Source: Chloroflexota bacterium (GTDB lineage Bacteria; Chloroflexota; Anaerolineae; Anaerolineales; UBA11579). Taken from it: 64,000 nucleotides of DNA. Within the stretch, counting starts at the first letter, position 1. The number at the start of each line of letters is the position of its first letter. Shown piece after piece: positions 6,764-14,140 of the stretch. The notes under the pieces are model-generated. The model made no database searches. It saw nothing but the letters and a program-made list of their open reading frames with translations, and was not told where the DNA came from. The stretch is from positions 186,001 to 250,000 of the forward strand of contig JACPVG010000036.1 of assembly GCA_016191875.1 (NCBI GenBank). The letters run 5' to 3'. A program made the position numbers and the translations under genes.

Positions 6764-9352
6764 ATGCTGAAAGCGAACGCCGCCAAGACCCGGGACGAGA
6801 ACGGTCTGCTGCCCACGCCGGAACGCCCCGCCGACCTGCCGCCCGCCCGCCTGACCGAGAACGCCCACAGCGTCTTCCTGCGCCGCTACGCCCGGCGCGG
6901 CGCGGATGGGGCGCCGGTCGAGACGGTCGAAGAAACCTTCTGGCGCGTGGCCTGGCACGTCGCCAAAGTGGAGACGGAGTGGCAGGCGGACGAAATGGCG
7001 GCCGCCCGCGACTACTACGGCCTGCTGGCCGAAAAGCGTTTCTTCCCCAACTCGCCCACCTTCACCGGCGCGGGCACGCCGCTGGGCCAGCTGGCGGCCT
7101 GCTTCGTCTTGCCCATCAGCGACGATATGGGGCGGCGCGAGTCGGGCATCTTCCAGACCCTGCGCGACGCCGCCCTCATCCAGCAGACCGGCGGCGGCAA
7201 CGGCTTCGCCTTTTCGCGGCTGCGCCCCAAGAACGCCCTGGTCAAGACCTCGGCGGGCAAAGCCACCGGGCCGGTGGGCTTCCTGCGCGTCTATGACCAG
7301 GCCTTTGGCGAGATCGCCCAGGGCGGCACGCGGCGCGGCGCCAACATGGGCGTGCTGCGCGTCGACCACCCGGATGTCGAGGAGTTCATCACCTGCAAGA
7401 CCGACGAGAACGCCATCACGAACTTCAACATCTCGGTGGGCATCACCGACGCCTTCATGCGCGCGGTGCAGAACGACGAAGAATGGCCGCTGCGCTTCCC
7501 GGACGTGAGCGACCCGCGCTACAAAACCTTCGAGGGCACGCTGGAAGACGCCGAAAAGGCCGGCCTGCCAATCCTCACCCATAAGACGGTCAGCGCCCGC
7601 GAACTGTTCAGCCGCATCGTGACCCAGGCGCACCACAACGGCGAGCCGGGCCTGCTGTTCCTGGATGCCGCCAACCGCGAGAACCCGGTGCCGCACCTGT
7701 ATGCGCTGGAGGCGACAAACCCGTGCGGTGAACAGTGGTTGGGTCCCTACGAGAATTGCTGCCTCGGCAGCATCAACCTCGCCGAGCATTTCGGCCCCGG
7801 CGGCGCGGTGGATTGGGAGAAGCTGCGCCAGAGCACCGAACTCTCCACCCGCTTCCTCGACGACGTGGTGCAGGGCAACGCCTACGTCCCGGCCGTGCCG
7901 CAACTGAAGGACGCCGCAACCCGGGCCCGGCGCATCGGCCTGGGCGTCATGGGCCTGGCCGACCTGATGTACCACGCCGGCATCCGCTACGGCTCGCAGG
8001 AAGGGCAGGAGTTCGTGGCCCAGGTGATGGAATTCGTACGCTACCACTGCATGCGCACCAGCATCGAACTGGCCAAGGCGCGCGGCCCGTTCGAGGCCAT
8101 CGCCGGCAGCCTGTACGACCCGAAAGACCTCAAGTGGACGCCGCCGCGGCCGCTGGCCGCGTATACCCGCGACTTCGGCCGCCCGGACGTGGACTGGAAG
8201 GCGGTCGTCCGCGACATCAGGAAGCACGGCATCCGCAACGCCGCCCAGACCACCATCGCCCCGACCGGCACCATCGCCACCGTCTCCGGCTGCGAGGGCT
8301 ACGGTTGCGAGCCGGTCTTCGCCCTGGCCTACATCCGCCACGTGAACGACAACGGCCAGGACCTCAAACTGACCTACACCAGCCCGCTGTTCGAGGCCGC
8401 GCTGGAACAGGCCGGGCTGGACGAACCGGCCCGCGACCGCATCATCGAGCAGGTCGTCGCCACCGGCACCTGCCAGGGTATCCCCGGCCTGCCGGAACAC
8501 ATCGCCGACACCTTCGTCGTCTCCGGCGACATCTCCGCCGAGGAGCACGTGCGCATGCAGGCCGCCCTGCAGGCCTTCGTGGACAACAGCCTGAGCAAGA
8601 CGGTCAACTTCCCGGCTGAGGCCACCGAGGCCGACGTGGCCACCGCCTACCAGCTGGCCTGGGAACTGGGCTGTAAGGGCATCACCGTGTACGTCACCGG
8701 CTCGCGCGAGACGGTCGTCCTGGAGACGCACGAGACCGCCCGCGCCAAAGAGCCGGAAGCGCCGCTGGCCGACCTGCCCGCCCTGTGGAACGAGACCAAG
8801 AAGCCGCGCCCGCGCGCCCTGCCGGGCTACACCTACATCACCAACACGCCGGTGGGCAAGGCGTTCGTGACCATCAACGAGAACGGCGGCGGCCAGCCCT
8901 TCGAGGTGTTCCTCACCACCGCCAAGGCCGGCTCGGAGACCGCCGCCGTCTCGGAGGCGCTGGGCCGGTTGATCTCCTACCTGCTGCGGCTGGCTTCGCC
9001 GGTGGCGCCGCGCGTCCGTCTGCGCGAGGTCTTCAGCCAGCTCAGCGGCATCGGCGGCTCGCGCTCGATGGGCTTCGGCCCCAACCGGGTCGGGTCATTG
9101 CCGGATGGCGTTTCGCAGGCGCTGGCCGAATACCTGGACAGCACCGAGCACCGCTTCAGCGACCAGCCCGCCCGCCCGACCAACGGCCATGCCGCGCCCG
9201 ACATGGGCGGCGGGATGAACCAGCCGGGCGGCGAACAGCCCGCCTTCAACGCCCAGGCCATCGGCGACATCTGCCCGGAGTGCGGCCACGCGTCGGTTAT
9301 CAATGAAGAGGGCTGCCGCAAGTGCTATTCGTGCGGGTATAGCGAGTGCTGA
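6764..9352 (+). CDS. nrdJ: Adenosylcobalamin-dependent (class II) ribonucleoside-diphosphate reductase
   Basis: 862 residues, reducing ribonucleotides to deoxyribonucleotides with a B12-derived thiyl radical. ATG 6764 was chosen because GGAGAGAG lies 7 bases before it. Visible motifs: an early redox Cys ([12 protein letters not shown]), [26 protein letters not shown] with the active-site Cys/Glu, NCCLGSINL, and [19 protein letters not shown]. The C-terminus carries four cysteines ([20 protein letters not shown]) like the redox/zinc tails of NrdJ. There is no intein. Likely co-transcribed with nrdR. Confidence 0.96.
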   Translation: MLKANAAKTRDENGLLPTPERPADLPPARLTENAHSVFLRRYARRGADGAPVETVEETFWRVAWHVAKVETEWQADEMAAARDYYGLLAEKRFFPNSPTFTGAGTPLGQLAACFVLPISDDMGRRESGIFQTLRDAALIQQTGGGNGFAFSRLRPKNALVKTSAGKATGPVGFLRVYDQAFGEIAQGGTRRGANMGVLRVDHPDVEEFITCKTDENAITNFNISVGITDAFMRAVQNDEEWPLRFPDVSDPRYKTFEGTLEDAEKAGLPILTHKTVSARELFSRIVTQAHHNGEPGLLFLDAANRENPVPHLYALEATNPCGEQWLGPYENCCLGSINLAEHFGPGGAVDWEKLRQSTELSTRFLDDVVQGNAYVPAVPQLKDAATRARRIGLGVMGLADLMYHAGIRYGSQEGQEFVAQVMEFVRYHCMRTSIELAKARGPFEAIAGSLYDPKDLKWTPPRPLAAYTRDFGRPDVDWKAVVRDIRKHGIRNAAQTTIAPTGTIATVSGCEGYGCEPVFALAYIRHVNDNGQDLKLTYTSPLFEAALEQAGLDEPARDRIIEQVVATGTCQGIPGLPEHIADTFVVSGDISAEEHVRMQAALQAFVDNSLSKTVNFPAEATEADVATAYQLAWELGCKGITVYVTGSRETVVLETHETARAKEPEAPLADLPALWNETKKPRPRALPGYTYITNTPVGKAFVTINENGGGQPFEVFLTTAKAGSETAAVSEALGRLISYLLRLASPVAPRVRLREVFSQLSGIGGSRSMGFGPNRVGSLPDGVSQALAEYLDSTEHRFSDQPARPTNGHAAPDMGGGMNQPGGEQPAFNAQAIGDICPECGHASVINEEGCRKCYSCGYSEC

Positions 9353-9390
9353 AAGGCTCGATGTTCGAGAGCCGAAATTCGAGGATGCAA

Positions 9391-9425
9391 AGGGGTGGGG
9401 TGGCGTGAAAGCGCACCTCACCCCT
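9391..9425 (+). terminator. Hairpin after nrdJ
   Basis: Stem AGGGGTGGGGT (9391-9401) / ACCTCACCCCT (9415-9425) with one G-T pair. The right arm runs into the -35 box of the hicAB promoter. It resembles the CCTCACCCC hairpin at 57395. Confidence 0.55.
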
Positions 9426-9426
9426 C

Positions 9427-9455
9427 TTGACCGATAGTATCATATATAGTATCAT
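9427..9455 (+). promoter_or_regulatory. hicAB-1 promoter with repeated operator
   Basis: -35 TTGACC (9427-9432), 17-bp spacer, -10 TATCAT (9450-9455). Two direct copies of ATAGTATCAT (9434-9443, 9446-9455), 12 bp apart, fill the spacer and -10. Each is close to a GATA-N-TATC palindrome, a likely HicB binding site (inference). Confidence 0.65.
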
Positions 9456-9468
9456 TTAGGTGGGTTGG

Positions 9469-9720
9469 ATGAGCAAACGCGAGAAACTGCTGGAGCGGAT
9501 TCGGAACAACCCCAAAGGCGTCTCGCCGGATGAACTGCACCAATTGCTCACCCATTTTGGCTTCGTCCAGCGCAAATCCGGCGGCGGCTCCAGCCACCGC
9601 AACTACACCAAAGACGGCTGCCCGTATGTGCTGACCGTGCCGTTCAAGAAGCCGCTGAAAGCGGTGTATGTGCTGAAGGCTCTTCAATTCATCGAAGAGT
9701 ATGGAAATATGGAAGATTGA
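9469..9720 (+). CDS. hicA: HicA-type mRNA interferase toxin
   Basis: 83 residues from ATG 9469 (MSKREKLLERI); GTG 9460 in frame is the alternative. HicA toxins are small dsRBD-like RNases; the catalytic His sits in GGGSSHRNY here, and the VPFKK stretch is also typical. It is 12 bp upstream of its antitoxin gene, in one operon under a promoter carrying repeated operator motifs. Confidence 0.88.
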   Translation: MSKREKLLERIRNNPKGVSPDELHQLLTHFGFVQRKSGGGSSHRNYTKDGCPYVLTVPFKKPLKAVYVLKALQFIEEYGNMED

Positions 9721-9732
9721 GAGAGTACCGGA

Positions 9733-10101
9733 ATGACCAAGGATCTGAACCACTACCTTTCTCTGCCCTACAGCATCGAACTGACCCCTAATCCTGAAGC
9801 GGGCGGTTGGGTGGCCGCGGTCAGGGAACTGCCCGGCTGCATCAGCCAGGGCGATACACAGGTGGAGGCGCTGGAAATGATTCAGGACGCCATGCGCGGC
9901 TGGCTGGAAACCGCGCTGGAAGATGGCAAACCCATCCCCCAACCGCGCCTGGAGGACGACTACTCCGGCAAGTTCGTGGTGCGCGTCGCCAAATCCCTGC
10001 ACCGCCGCCTGGCCGAAGCCGCCGCCGAAGACGATGTGAGCCTGAACCAGTATGTGGTGACTGCGCTCGCCAGCGCGGTGGGGATGAAGGAGAAGGGGTA
10101 G
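9733..10101 (+). CDS. hicB: HicB-type antitoxin
   Basis: 122 residues. The N-terminal half is a degraded RNase H-like fold (YSIELTPNPEAGGWVAAVRELPGC), and the C-terminus is a ribbon-helix-helix DNA-binding region (KFVVRVAKSLHRRLAEAAAE, then VSLNQYVVTALASAV). It should bind HicA and repress the operon. Its last 49 codons are duplicated nearly unchanged at 10686-10832. Confidence 0.9.
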   Translation: MTKDLNHYLSLPYSIELTPNPEAGGWVAAVRELPGCISQGDTQVEALEMIQDAMRGWLETALEDGKPIPQPRLEDDYSGKFVVRVAKSLHRRLAEAAAEDDVSLNQYVVTALASAVGMKEKG

Positions 10102-10171
10102 GGTTGGTGTAGGAGGCAAAATCTGCAAGGAGTGTTGTCCCGATCCTTGAAGGAGCAAAAGAAGGTGTGCT

Positions 10172-10576
10172 ATGGAACCCAACAAAAATCCCAACAATCC
10201 GCTTCCGGAAAACGGAAACCGGCGCCTTCGCAGTATGGCGCGCCTCTTTGCTGCCGTCTTCCTCATCGGTGGCGTGTGGATGTTAGTATTCCATAGCAGA
10301 CATGCCGGTTTCCTTTTTATCGTGATCATTGGCATTATCTACTTTCCCTTGGGGCTGCTTGTTTTGCTGCCCGATGATGTGCGGCATCAGATACTAAAGC
10401 CTTCGCAGGAGACAACCTCCGTCGTGGTTGCATTGTGGCTGATGTATGTGTTGCTGGTGATCATCAACGCCAGGACTCCCTTATCAGCAAGATACGCGAA
10501 AGTTCTCTGGTACTTTCTCATCCTCCTCCTGATTTTGAATCTGGCGGGTTGCGTGATAGGCTTCACTGGGATATAG
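10172..10576 (+). CDS. Small four-helix membrane protein of unknown function
   Basis: 134 residues. Hydrophobic segments at about 22-41, 45-66, 84-100 and 110-131 suggest four transmembrane helices with a short polar N-terminus (MEPNKNPNNPLPENGNRR). No family recognised. It lies between hicB and a copy of the hicB 3' end, so it may have been inserted into, or carried along with, that duplication. Confidence 0.6.
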   Translation: MEPNKNPNNPLPENGNRRLRSMARLFAAVFLIGGVWMLVFHSRHAGFLFIVIIGIIYFPLGLLVLLPDDVRHQILKPSQETTSVVVALWLMYVLLVIINARTPLSARYAKVLWYFLILLLILNLAGCVIGFTGI

Positions 10577-10685
10577 CGTGATGGTCAGAGTATACATGTT
10601 TCCGCGGGCGGTCCCATGTGGCAACGAGACACCCAAAATGGGCGGTCACAAATCATTGTTCGCCATGCTCAATATCGCCTCGGCC

Positions 10686-10832
10686 GACGACTACCCCGGC
10701 AAGTTTGTGGTGCGCGTGGCGAAGTCCCTGCACCGCCGCCTCGCCGAAGCCGCCGCTGAAGACGACGTGAGCCTGAACCAGTATGTGGTGACTGCGCTCG
10801 CCAGCGCGGTGGGGATGAGGGAGAAGGGGTAG
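10686..10832 (+). pseudogene. Duplicated 3' end of hicB (orphan ribbon-helix-helix fragment)
   Basis: The stretch from DDYPGKFVVRVAKSLHRRL to GMREKG repeats codons 74-122 of hicB-1 with only a few changes (SGK to PGK, MKEKG to MREKG). An open frame continues upstream to ATG 10578 (84 residues in total), but that part is unrelated to HicB. If translated, it would be a free RHH domain able to compete at the hicAB operator. Confidence 0.7.
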
Positions 10833-10833
10833 G

Positions 10834-10881
10834 ATGAGCGCGAGTGGCGACACCTGCCCGGAGTGCGGCCAAAGCTGGTAA
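10834..10881 (+). pseudogene. 15-codon zinc-ribbon-like stub
   Basis: ATG 10834 to TAA 10879 encodes MSASGDTCPECGQSW. The TCPECG knuckle looks like the start of a zinc-ribbon protein and resembles ICPECGHAS at the NrdJ C-terminus. Probably a gene remnant at the edge of an inserted segment. Confidence 0.25.
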
Positions 10882-10888
10882 CAATATT

Positions 10889-11692
10889 ATGATGTCTCGT
10901 GAACACCCAATGGTTGGCGTTTGGATGAAGATTGGACGGGCTGAGAAACACATTTCGGATTTCGAGAAAACGAGCAAGTCTTTTCTTGAGACTAAGCCAT
11001 TCTCATTTCGTCATGAAGAGGATCATCAAGCTCATCTAAAATACCTCGTTGTTGACAATATAAGGCCCATTCCTGACGAACTCGTCCCAACGATTGGGGA
11101 TGCAATTCACAATCTCAGAACGTCTCTCGATTTGCTTGCCTGCCAGCTGATGCGTCGTCAGAACATTTCCCATTCCTGTGAACACGTCAGCTTTCCAATT
11201 TTCGATAACGTCATCAAATTCAGCACAGCCTTACAGGAGCCGAAGGTACAAGCGTTTGGCAGTGACGCGGTACAGATTATTAGCAGATTGCAGCCATATC
11301 AGGGAGGGACAGGAAACGCTCTCTGGGAACTCCACCGTCTTGATATTCAAGATAAACATAGGTTTCTGATTGTAGCAGTTGCTGCAATTGATAGTGTGGA
11401 AGGAAGAATAGTTGTGAATCCAGAAAGCTCTCTTAACCGCAAAGAATCTACTTTCAGTTCTGCGCCGAATCAGTTCAAGATTTTAAAGATAGGCCACAGA
11501 TTTGCCAGAATTGACCTGCGTGCTGTTGTTCCCAACCAAGGAGAAGTGGCCGACATAAAACTCACATTCACGGGTGATATAGTTCTTGATGAACCAGGAA
11601 TTGTTGACATTGAGCCAGTTTTGAAAAAACTTAAGGGATATGCCGATGTTGTGAAACAAGCAGTTAGCCAATTCTTCCCACTGTTTTCTTGA
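10889..11692 (+). CDS. Uncharacterised protein, AT-rich gene
   Basis: About 267 residues from ATG 10889 (MMSREHP). No signal peptide or transmembrane segment. The motif GDAIHNLRTSLDLLACQL (about 66-83) recurs in uncharacterised bacterial proteins as GDxxHNLRxxLDHLA; that recollection is all I can offer on family. The DNA is clearly more AT-rich than its neighbours, with codons such as AAA, ATT and TTT that are rare around it, which points to recent transfer. It sits between two hicAB modules. Confidence 0.75.
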   Translation: MMSREHPMVGVWMKIGRAEKHISDFEKTSKSFLETKPFSFRHEEDHQAHLKYLVVDNIRPIPDELVPTIGDAIHNLRTSLDLLACQLMRRQNISHSCEHVSFPIFDNVIKFSTALQEPKVQAFGSDAVQIISRLQPYQGGTGNALWELHRLDIQDKHRFLIVAVAAIDSVEGRIVVNPESSLNRKESTFSSAPNQFKILKIGHRFARIDLRAVVPNQGEVADIKLTFTGDIVLDEPGIVDIEPVLKKLKGYADVVKQAVSQFFPLFS

Positions 11693-11747
11693 CTTGTCGA
11701 TTCCCGTAGCACCTATAAGCGAGTACATTTAGAAAGTTCTGCGCTCC

Positions 11748-11849
11748 TCACTCCTCCCCAAATATCACTTGCACCCGCATCAGGTTCACTCGCTCAAAAG
11801 TGCGGGTGTTGAATTCGCTGTAATACAGCCAGACGGTTCTGGCTGGTCA
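11748..11849 (-). pseudogene. Possible 3' remnant of a minus-strand gene
   Basis: Read from 11849 down to TGA 11750-11748, the frame gives PARTVWLYYSEFNTRTFERV and then NLMRVQVIFGEE. This reads like a genuine protein end but is closed upstream by a stop. The rest of 11693-11895 holds no other gene. Confidence 0.3.
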
Positions 11850-11895
11850 CATCAAAACACGGTGAGAGCTTGGCGATGTAAAGCGAAATTCGGTC

Positions 11896-12078
11896 ATGCC
11901 CCACACCTACCTCAACCCCCCGGACCTCTTCAACAGCACCCAGTACGGCTTCTCGCAGGTTGTCGCCACCCGCGGCGGTACCACCGTGTACCTCTCCGGC
12001 CAGGTCGGCTGGGATGCAAACGAAGACATCGGCGCCCCCGGCGACCTCGCCGAGCAAACCCGCCGCGCCCTGCCTGCT
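11896..12078 (+). pseudogene. RidA/YjgF-family protein, truncated
   Basis: The first 59-60 codons read MPHTYLNPPDLFNSTQYGF, then TTVYLSGQVGWD and LAEQTRRAL, a good match to the N-terminal half of RidA (enamine/imine deaminase, normally about 125-130 residues). After RRAL the match stops and the sequence runs into the second hicAB promoter (TTGACG, 12088). The 3' half is absent, so the gene was cut by the insertion of that module. Confidence 0.75.
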
Positions 12079-12087
12079 GGATCCCCC

Positions 12088-12116
12088 TTGACGATGATAC
12101 TATAAAGTGATACCAT
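12088..12116 (+). promoter_or_regulatory. hicAB-2 promoter with operator-like spacer
   Basis: -35 TTGACG (12088-12093), 17-bp spacer, -10 TACCAT (12111-12116). The spacer contains TGATACTATA, the reverse complement of the ATAGTATCA core repeated before hicAB-1, and TGATACC overlaps the -10. Confidence 0.62.
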
Positions 12117-12126
12117 TCAGGCGCCA

Positions 12127-12387
12127 ATGAACGCCCGCCAGCGCCGCACGCTCGAACGCATCTTCACCGACCCCATCCCGGCCAACATCCACTGGAAAGA
12201 CATCGAGAACCTGCTGGATGGCCTGGGCGCCGAACTCTCAGAAGGCAGCGGCTCACGGTTGCGGGTGGCGCTCAACGGCGTGCGCGCCGTGTTCCACCGC
12301 CCCCACTCGCAAAAAGAGACCGACAAAGGCGCGGTCAAATCCGTCCGGCGGTTTCTGAACCAGGCCGGGGTTCTCCCCAAGAGGTAG
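12127..12387 (+). CDS. hicA: HicA-type toxin, second module
   Basis: 86 residues. The C-terminal stretch VFHRPHSQKETDKGAVKSVR then RFLNQAGV is typical of the HicA branch found with long HicB partners; the N-terminus begins NARQRRTLERIFTDP. The sequence is quite different from HicA-1, so this is an independent module, not a duplication. It is 2 bp upstream of its antitoxin gene. Confidence 0.85.
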   Translation: MNARQRRTLERIFTDPIPANIHWKDIENLLDGLGAELSEGSGSRLRVALNGVRAVFHRPHSQKETDKGAVKSVRRFLNQAGVLPKR

Positions 12388-12389
12388 AT

Positions 12390-12707
12390 ATGGAATACAA
12401 GAACTACATTGCCACGGTTGAATTTGACGACGACGCCATGATCTTTCATGGCGAAGTCATTAACACCAGCGACGTCATCACCTTTCAGGGCGCGGCCGCT
12501 GAAGAACTGCGCCAGGCCTTCGTCGACTCGGTCGAAGACTACCTGGCTTTCTGCGCGGCGCGCGGCGAAGAACCGGAGCGCCCCTTTTCCGGCCGGTTCG
12601 TGCTGCGGATTGACCCGGCCCTCCACCGCCGCCTGTACGTTAAGGCCCGGCAATCGAAGAAGAGCCTGAACGCCCTGATCGCCGAGACGCTGGAAAAGCA
12701 GGTCTGA
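12390..12707 (+). CDS. hicB: HicB-type antitoxin, second module
   Basis: 105 residues: partial RNase H-like N-domain (ATVEFDDDAMIFHGEVINT), then a C-terminal ribbon-helix-helix (GRFVLRIDPALHRRLYVKAR, then KSLNALIAETLEKQV). HicB neutralises HicA and represses the operon. The interval 12708-12868 holds no gene. Confidence 0.88.
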   Translation: MEYKNYIATVEFDDDAMIFHGEVINTSDVITFQGAAAEELRQAFVDSVEDYLAFCAARGEEPERPFSGRFVLRIDPALHRRLYVKARQSKKSLNALIAETLEKQV

Positions 12708-12868
12708 CGCCGGTAGCCAACTGCCGAGCCAGCGATACCTCCCTGCGGGGTGAACGACCTGCCTCTCTTTCCGGGCTATTTCACGGGAGGGCGCGGACTG
12801 AGCGGTACATTTCACCCGCGCAGGAAGGGACAGGTGTCCCCAATTTCGACCGGCCGCCCGGCATTCGA

Positions 12869-12896
12869 TTGAAATCCATAGAATTCCACCTATAAT
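12869..12896 (+). promoter_or_regulatory. Promoter of the 12937 lipoprotein gene
   Basis: -35 TTGAAA (12869-12874), 16-bp spacer, -10 TATAAT (12891-12896), 41 bases before the start codon. Confidence 0.7.
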
Positions 12897-12936
12897 TGTC
12901 ATAATATTTCTATACGGGTGAGGAAAGGAACACGAG

Positions 12937-13503
12937 ATGAATCCTGTTCGCCCAATCAAGAAGTTGCCCCTGCTGGCGCCGGCTATCCTGCTGTTTGCCA
13001 CCGCCTGCGGCAGCGCCGTGGAACCCACCCCCACCGCCGACGTGCCCGCCACCGAGGCGGCGGTGGAAGCCACCCGCCTGGCCGTTGAAGCCATCCTGAG
13101 CGCCACGGCTACCGAGACGGCCACCCTGCCGCCCACCGAGACGCCCATCCCCTCGGCGACCGCCACGCGCGGCCCCACCAAAACCCCCACGCCGCTCATC
13201 CCCAACTGCACCCGCTGGGACCGCCTGAGCCGTGACATGGTCGGCGAGGAAGTGTGCGTCTACGGCGTCATCAGCCAGCTCATCACCGGCGGCTCACAGT
13301 CGATCATCTTCCAGGACCTGGACGCCCCCCTGCCGCCGGTCGAGTTCCGCTTCCTCATCATCGACGCCTGGTATCCGGACCTCAAGGAAGGCCAGTGCAT
13401 CCGCGGCGAGGGGGTGTTGCGGGAAAACGGCCCGACCTCCTATCTGTTCATCAACACCAGCATCATCTGGAGTTACCGCAGCGCGGAAGCCTGCAAGAAC
13501 TGA
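12937..13503 (+). CDS. Lipoprotein of unknown function
   Basis: 188 residues. Lipoprotein signal peptide with lipobox FATAC (Cys24). A Thr/Pro/Ala-rich linker of about 60 residues follows (PTPTADVPATEAAVEA, GPTKTPTP), as is common for wall-spanning lipoproteins in this phylum. The folded part, residues 90-188, contains CVYGVISQL and QCIRGEGVLR, a pattern suggestive of an OB-fold, and four cysteines. RBS AGGAAAGGA before ATG 12937. Confidence 0.8.
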   Translation: MNPVRPIKKLPLLAPAILLFATACGSAVEPTPTADVPATEAAVEATRLAVEAILSATATETATLPPTETPIPSATATRGPTKTPTPLIPNCTRWDRLSRDMVGEEVCVYGVISQLITGGSQSIIFQDLDAPLPPVEFRFLIIDAWYPDLKEGQCIRGEGVLRENGPTSYLFINTSIIWSYRSAEACKN

Positions 13504-13537
13504 GCAGCCCGCCTGCATTGCAGTCGAAAGGAATCGA

Positions 13538-13580
13538 GTGTAATGTGACCGTTAGGTTGGAAGTGACGGCCACATTACAC
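13538..13580. repeat. Inverted repeat between two genes
   Basis: Perfect 10-bp arms GTGTAATGTG (13538-13547) and CACATTACAC (13571-13580), with a second pairing CCGT/ACGG inside. It lies 37 bp after the lipoprotein stop and 24 bp before the next start. It could be a terminator without T-tract, an operator, or a mobile remnant. Confidence 0.6.
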
Positions 13581-13603
13581 CTGCTTGACTCCAAGGAGGC
13601 CCT

Positions 13604-14140
13604 ATGCTCGCCAGATTTTCCACCGCCCTGCGCCGCTACGCCACCGGGCGCAACGTGTCGGCCTTCTTCGTGCTGGACGCGCTGTTCATGTTCGGCGTGA
13701 TGCCCGCCGCCGGGGCGTGGCTGGGAGCGCAGCCGCTCGACCTGCGCTTTTACTACACCGCCAGCGAGGCCATCGACGCCCTCGCGGCCTATGGCCCGGC
13801 GGTACGGGAATCCTACCGGATGGTTCAGTTGACGCTCGACCTGCTCTACCCGGTGACCTACACGCTGTTCTTCTGCCTGCTCATCACGTGGCTGTTCCAG
13901 AAGGGCCTGCCCGTCGCAAGCCGCCTGCATGGCTTCAACGTCGTGCCGCTGGGCGGGTTCGCCTTCGACCTGCTGGAGAATTTCAGCATCGTGGCGCTGC
14001 TATCCAGTTACCCTGACGTTTCGCGGGCGCTGGCCGCGGCGGCGGGCGTGTTCACCCTGCTCAAGTGGCTGCTTGCCGGGGCGAGCCTTGCTCTGGTGTT
14101 GACCGGGTTGATTGGCTGGTTGCGCAAGCGGGGGAGCTAA
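13604..14140 (+). CDS. Integral membrane protein of unknown function
   Basis: 178 residues with about four hydrophobic helices (near 20-38, 80-102, 113-135 and 142-170). No family recognised. AAGGAGG precedes ATG 13604. It converges on the next gene and overlaps it by 4 bp at the stop codons (14137-14140). Confidence 0.7.
   Translation: MLARFSTALRRYATGRNVSAFFVLDALFMFGVMPAAGAWLGAQPLDLRFYYTASEAIDALAAYGPAVRESYRMVQLTLDLLYPVTYTLFFCLLITWLFQKGLPVASRLHGFNVVPLGGFAFDLLENFSIVALLSSYPDVSRALAAAAGVFTLLKWLLAGASLALVLTGLIGWLRKRGS

Noticed and set aside
6746..8731. 661-codon open frame on the minus strand
   Set aside because: It is the antisense shadow of nrdJ in GC-rich DNA: low-complexity Gly/Ala/Arg/His composition, no RBS, no domain.
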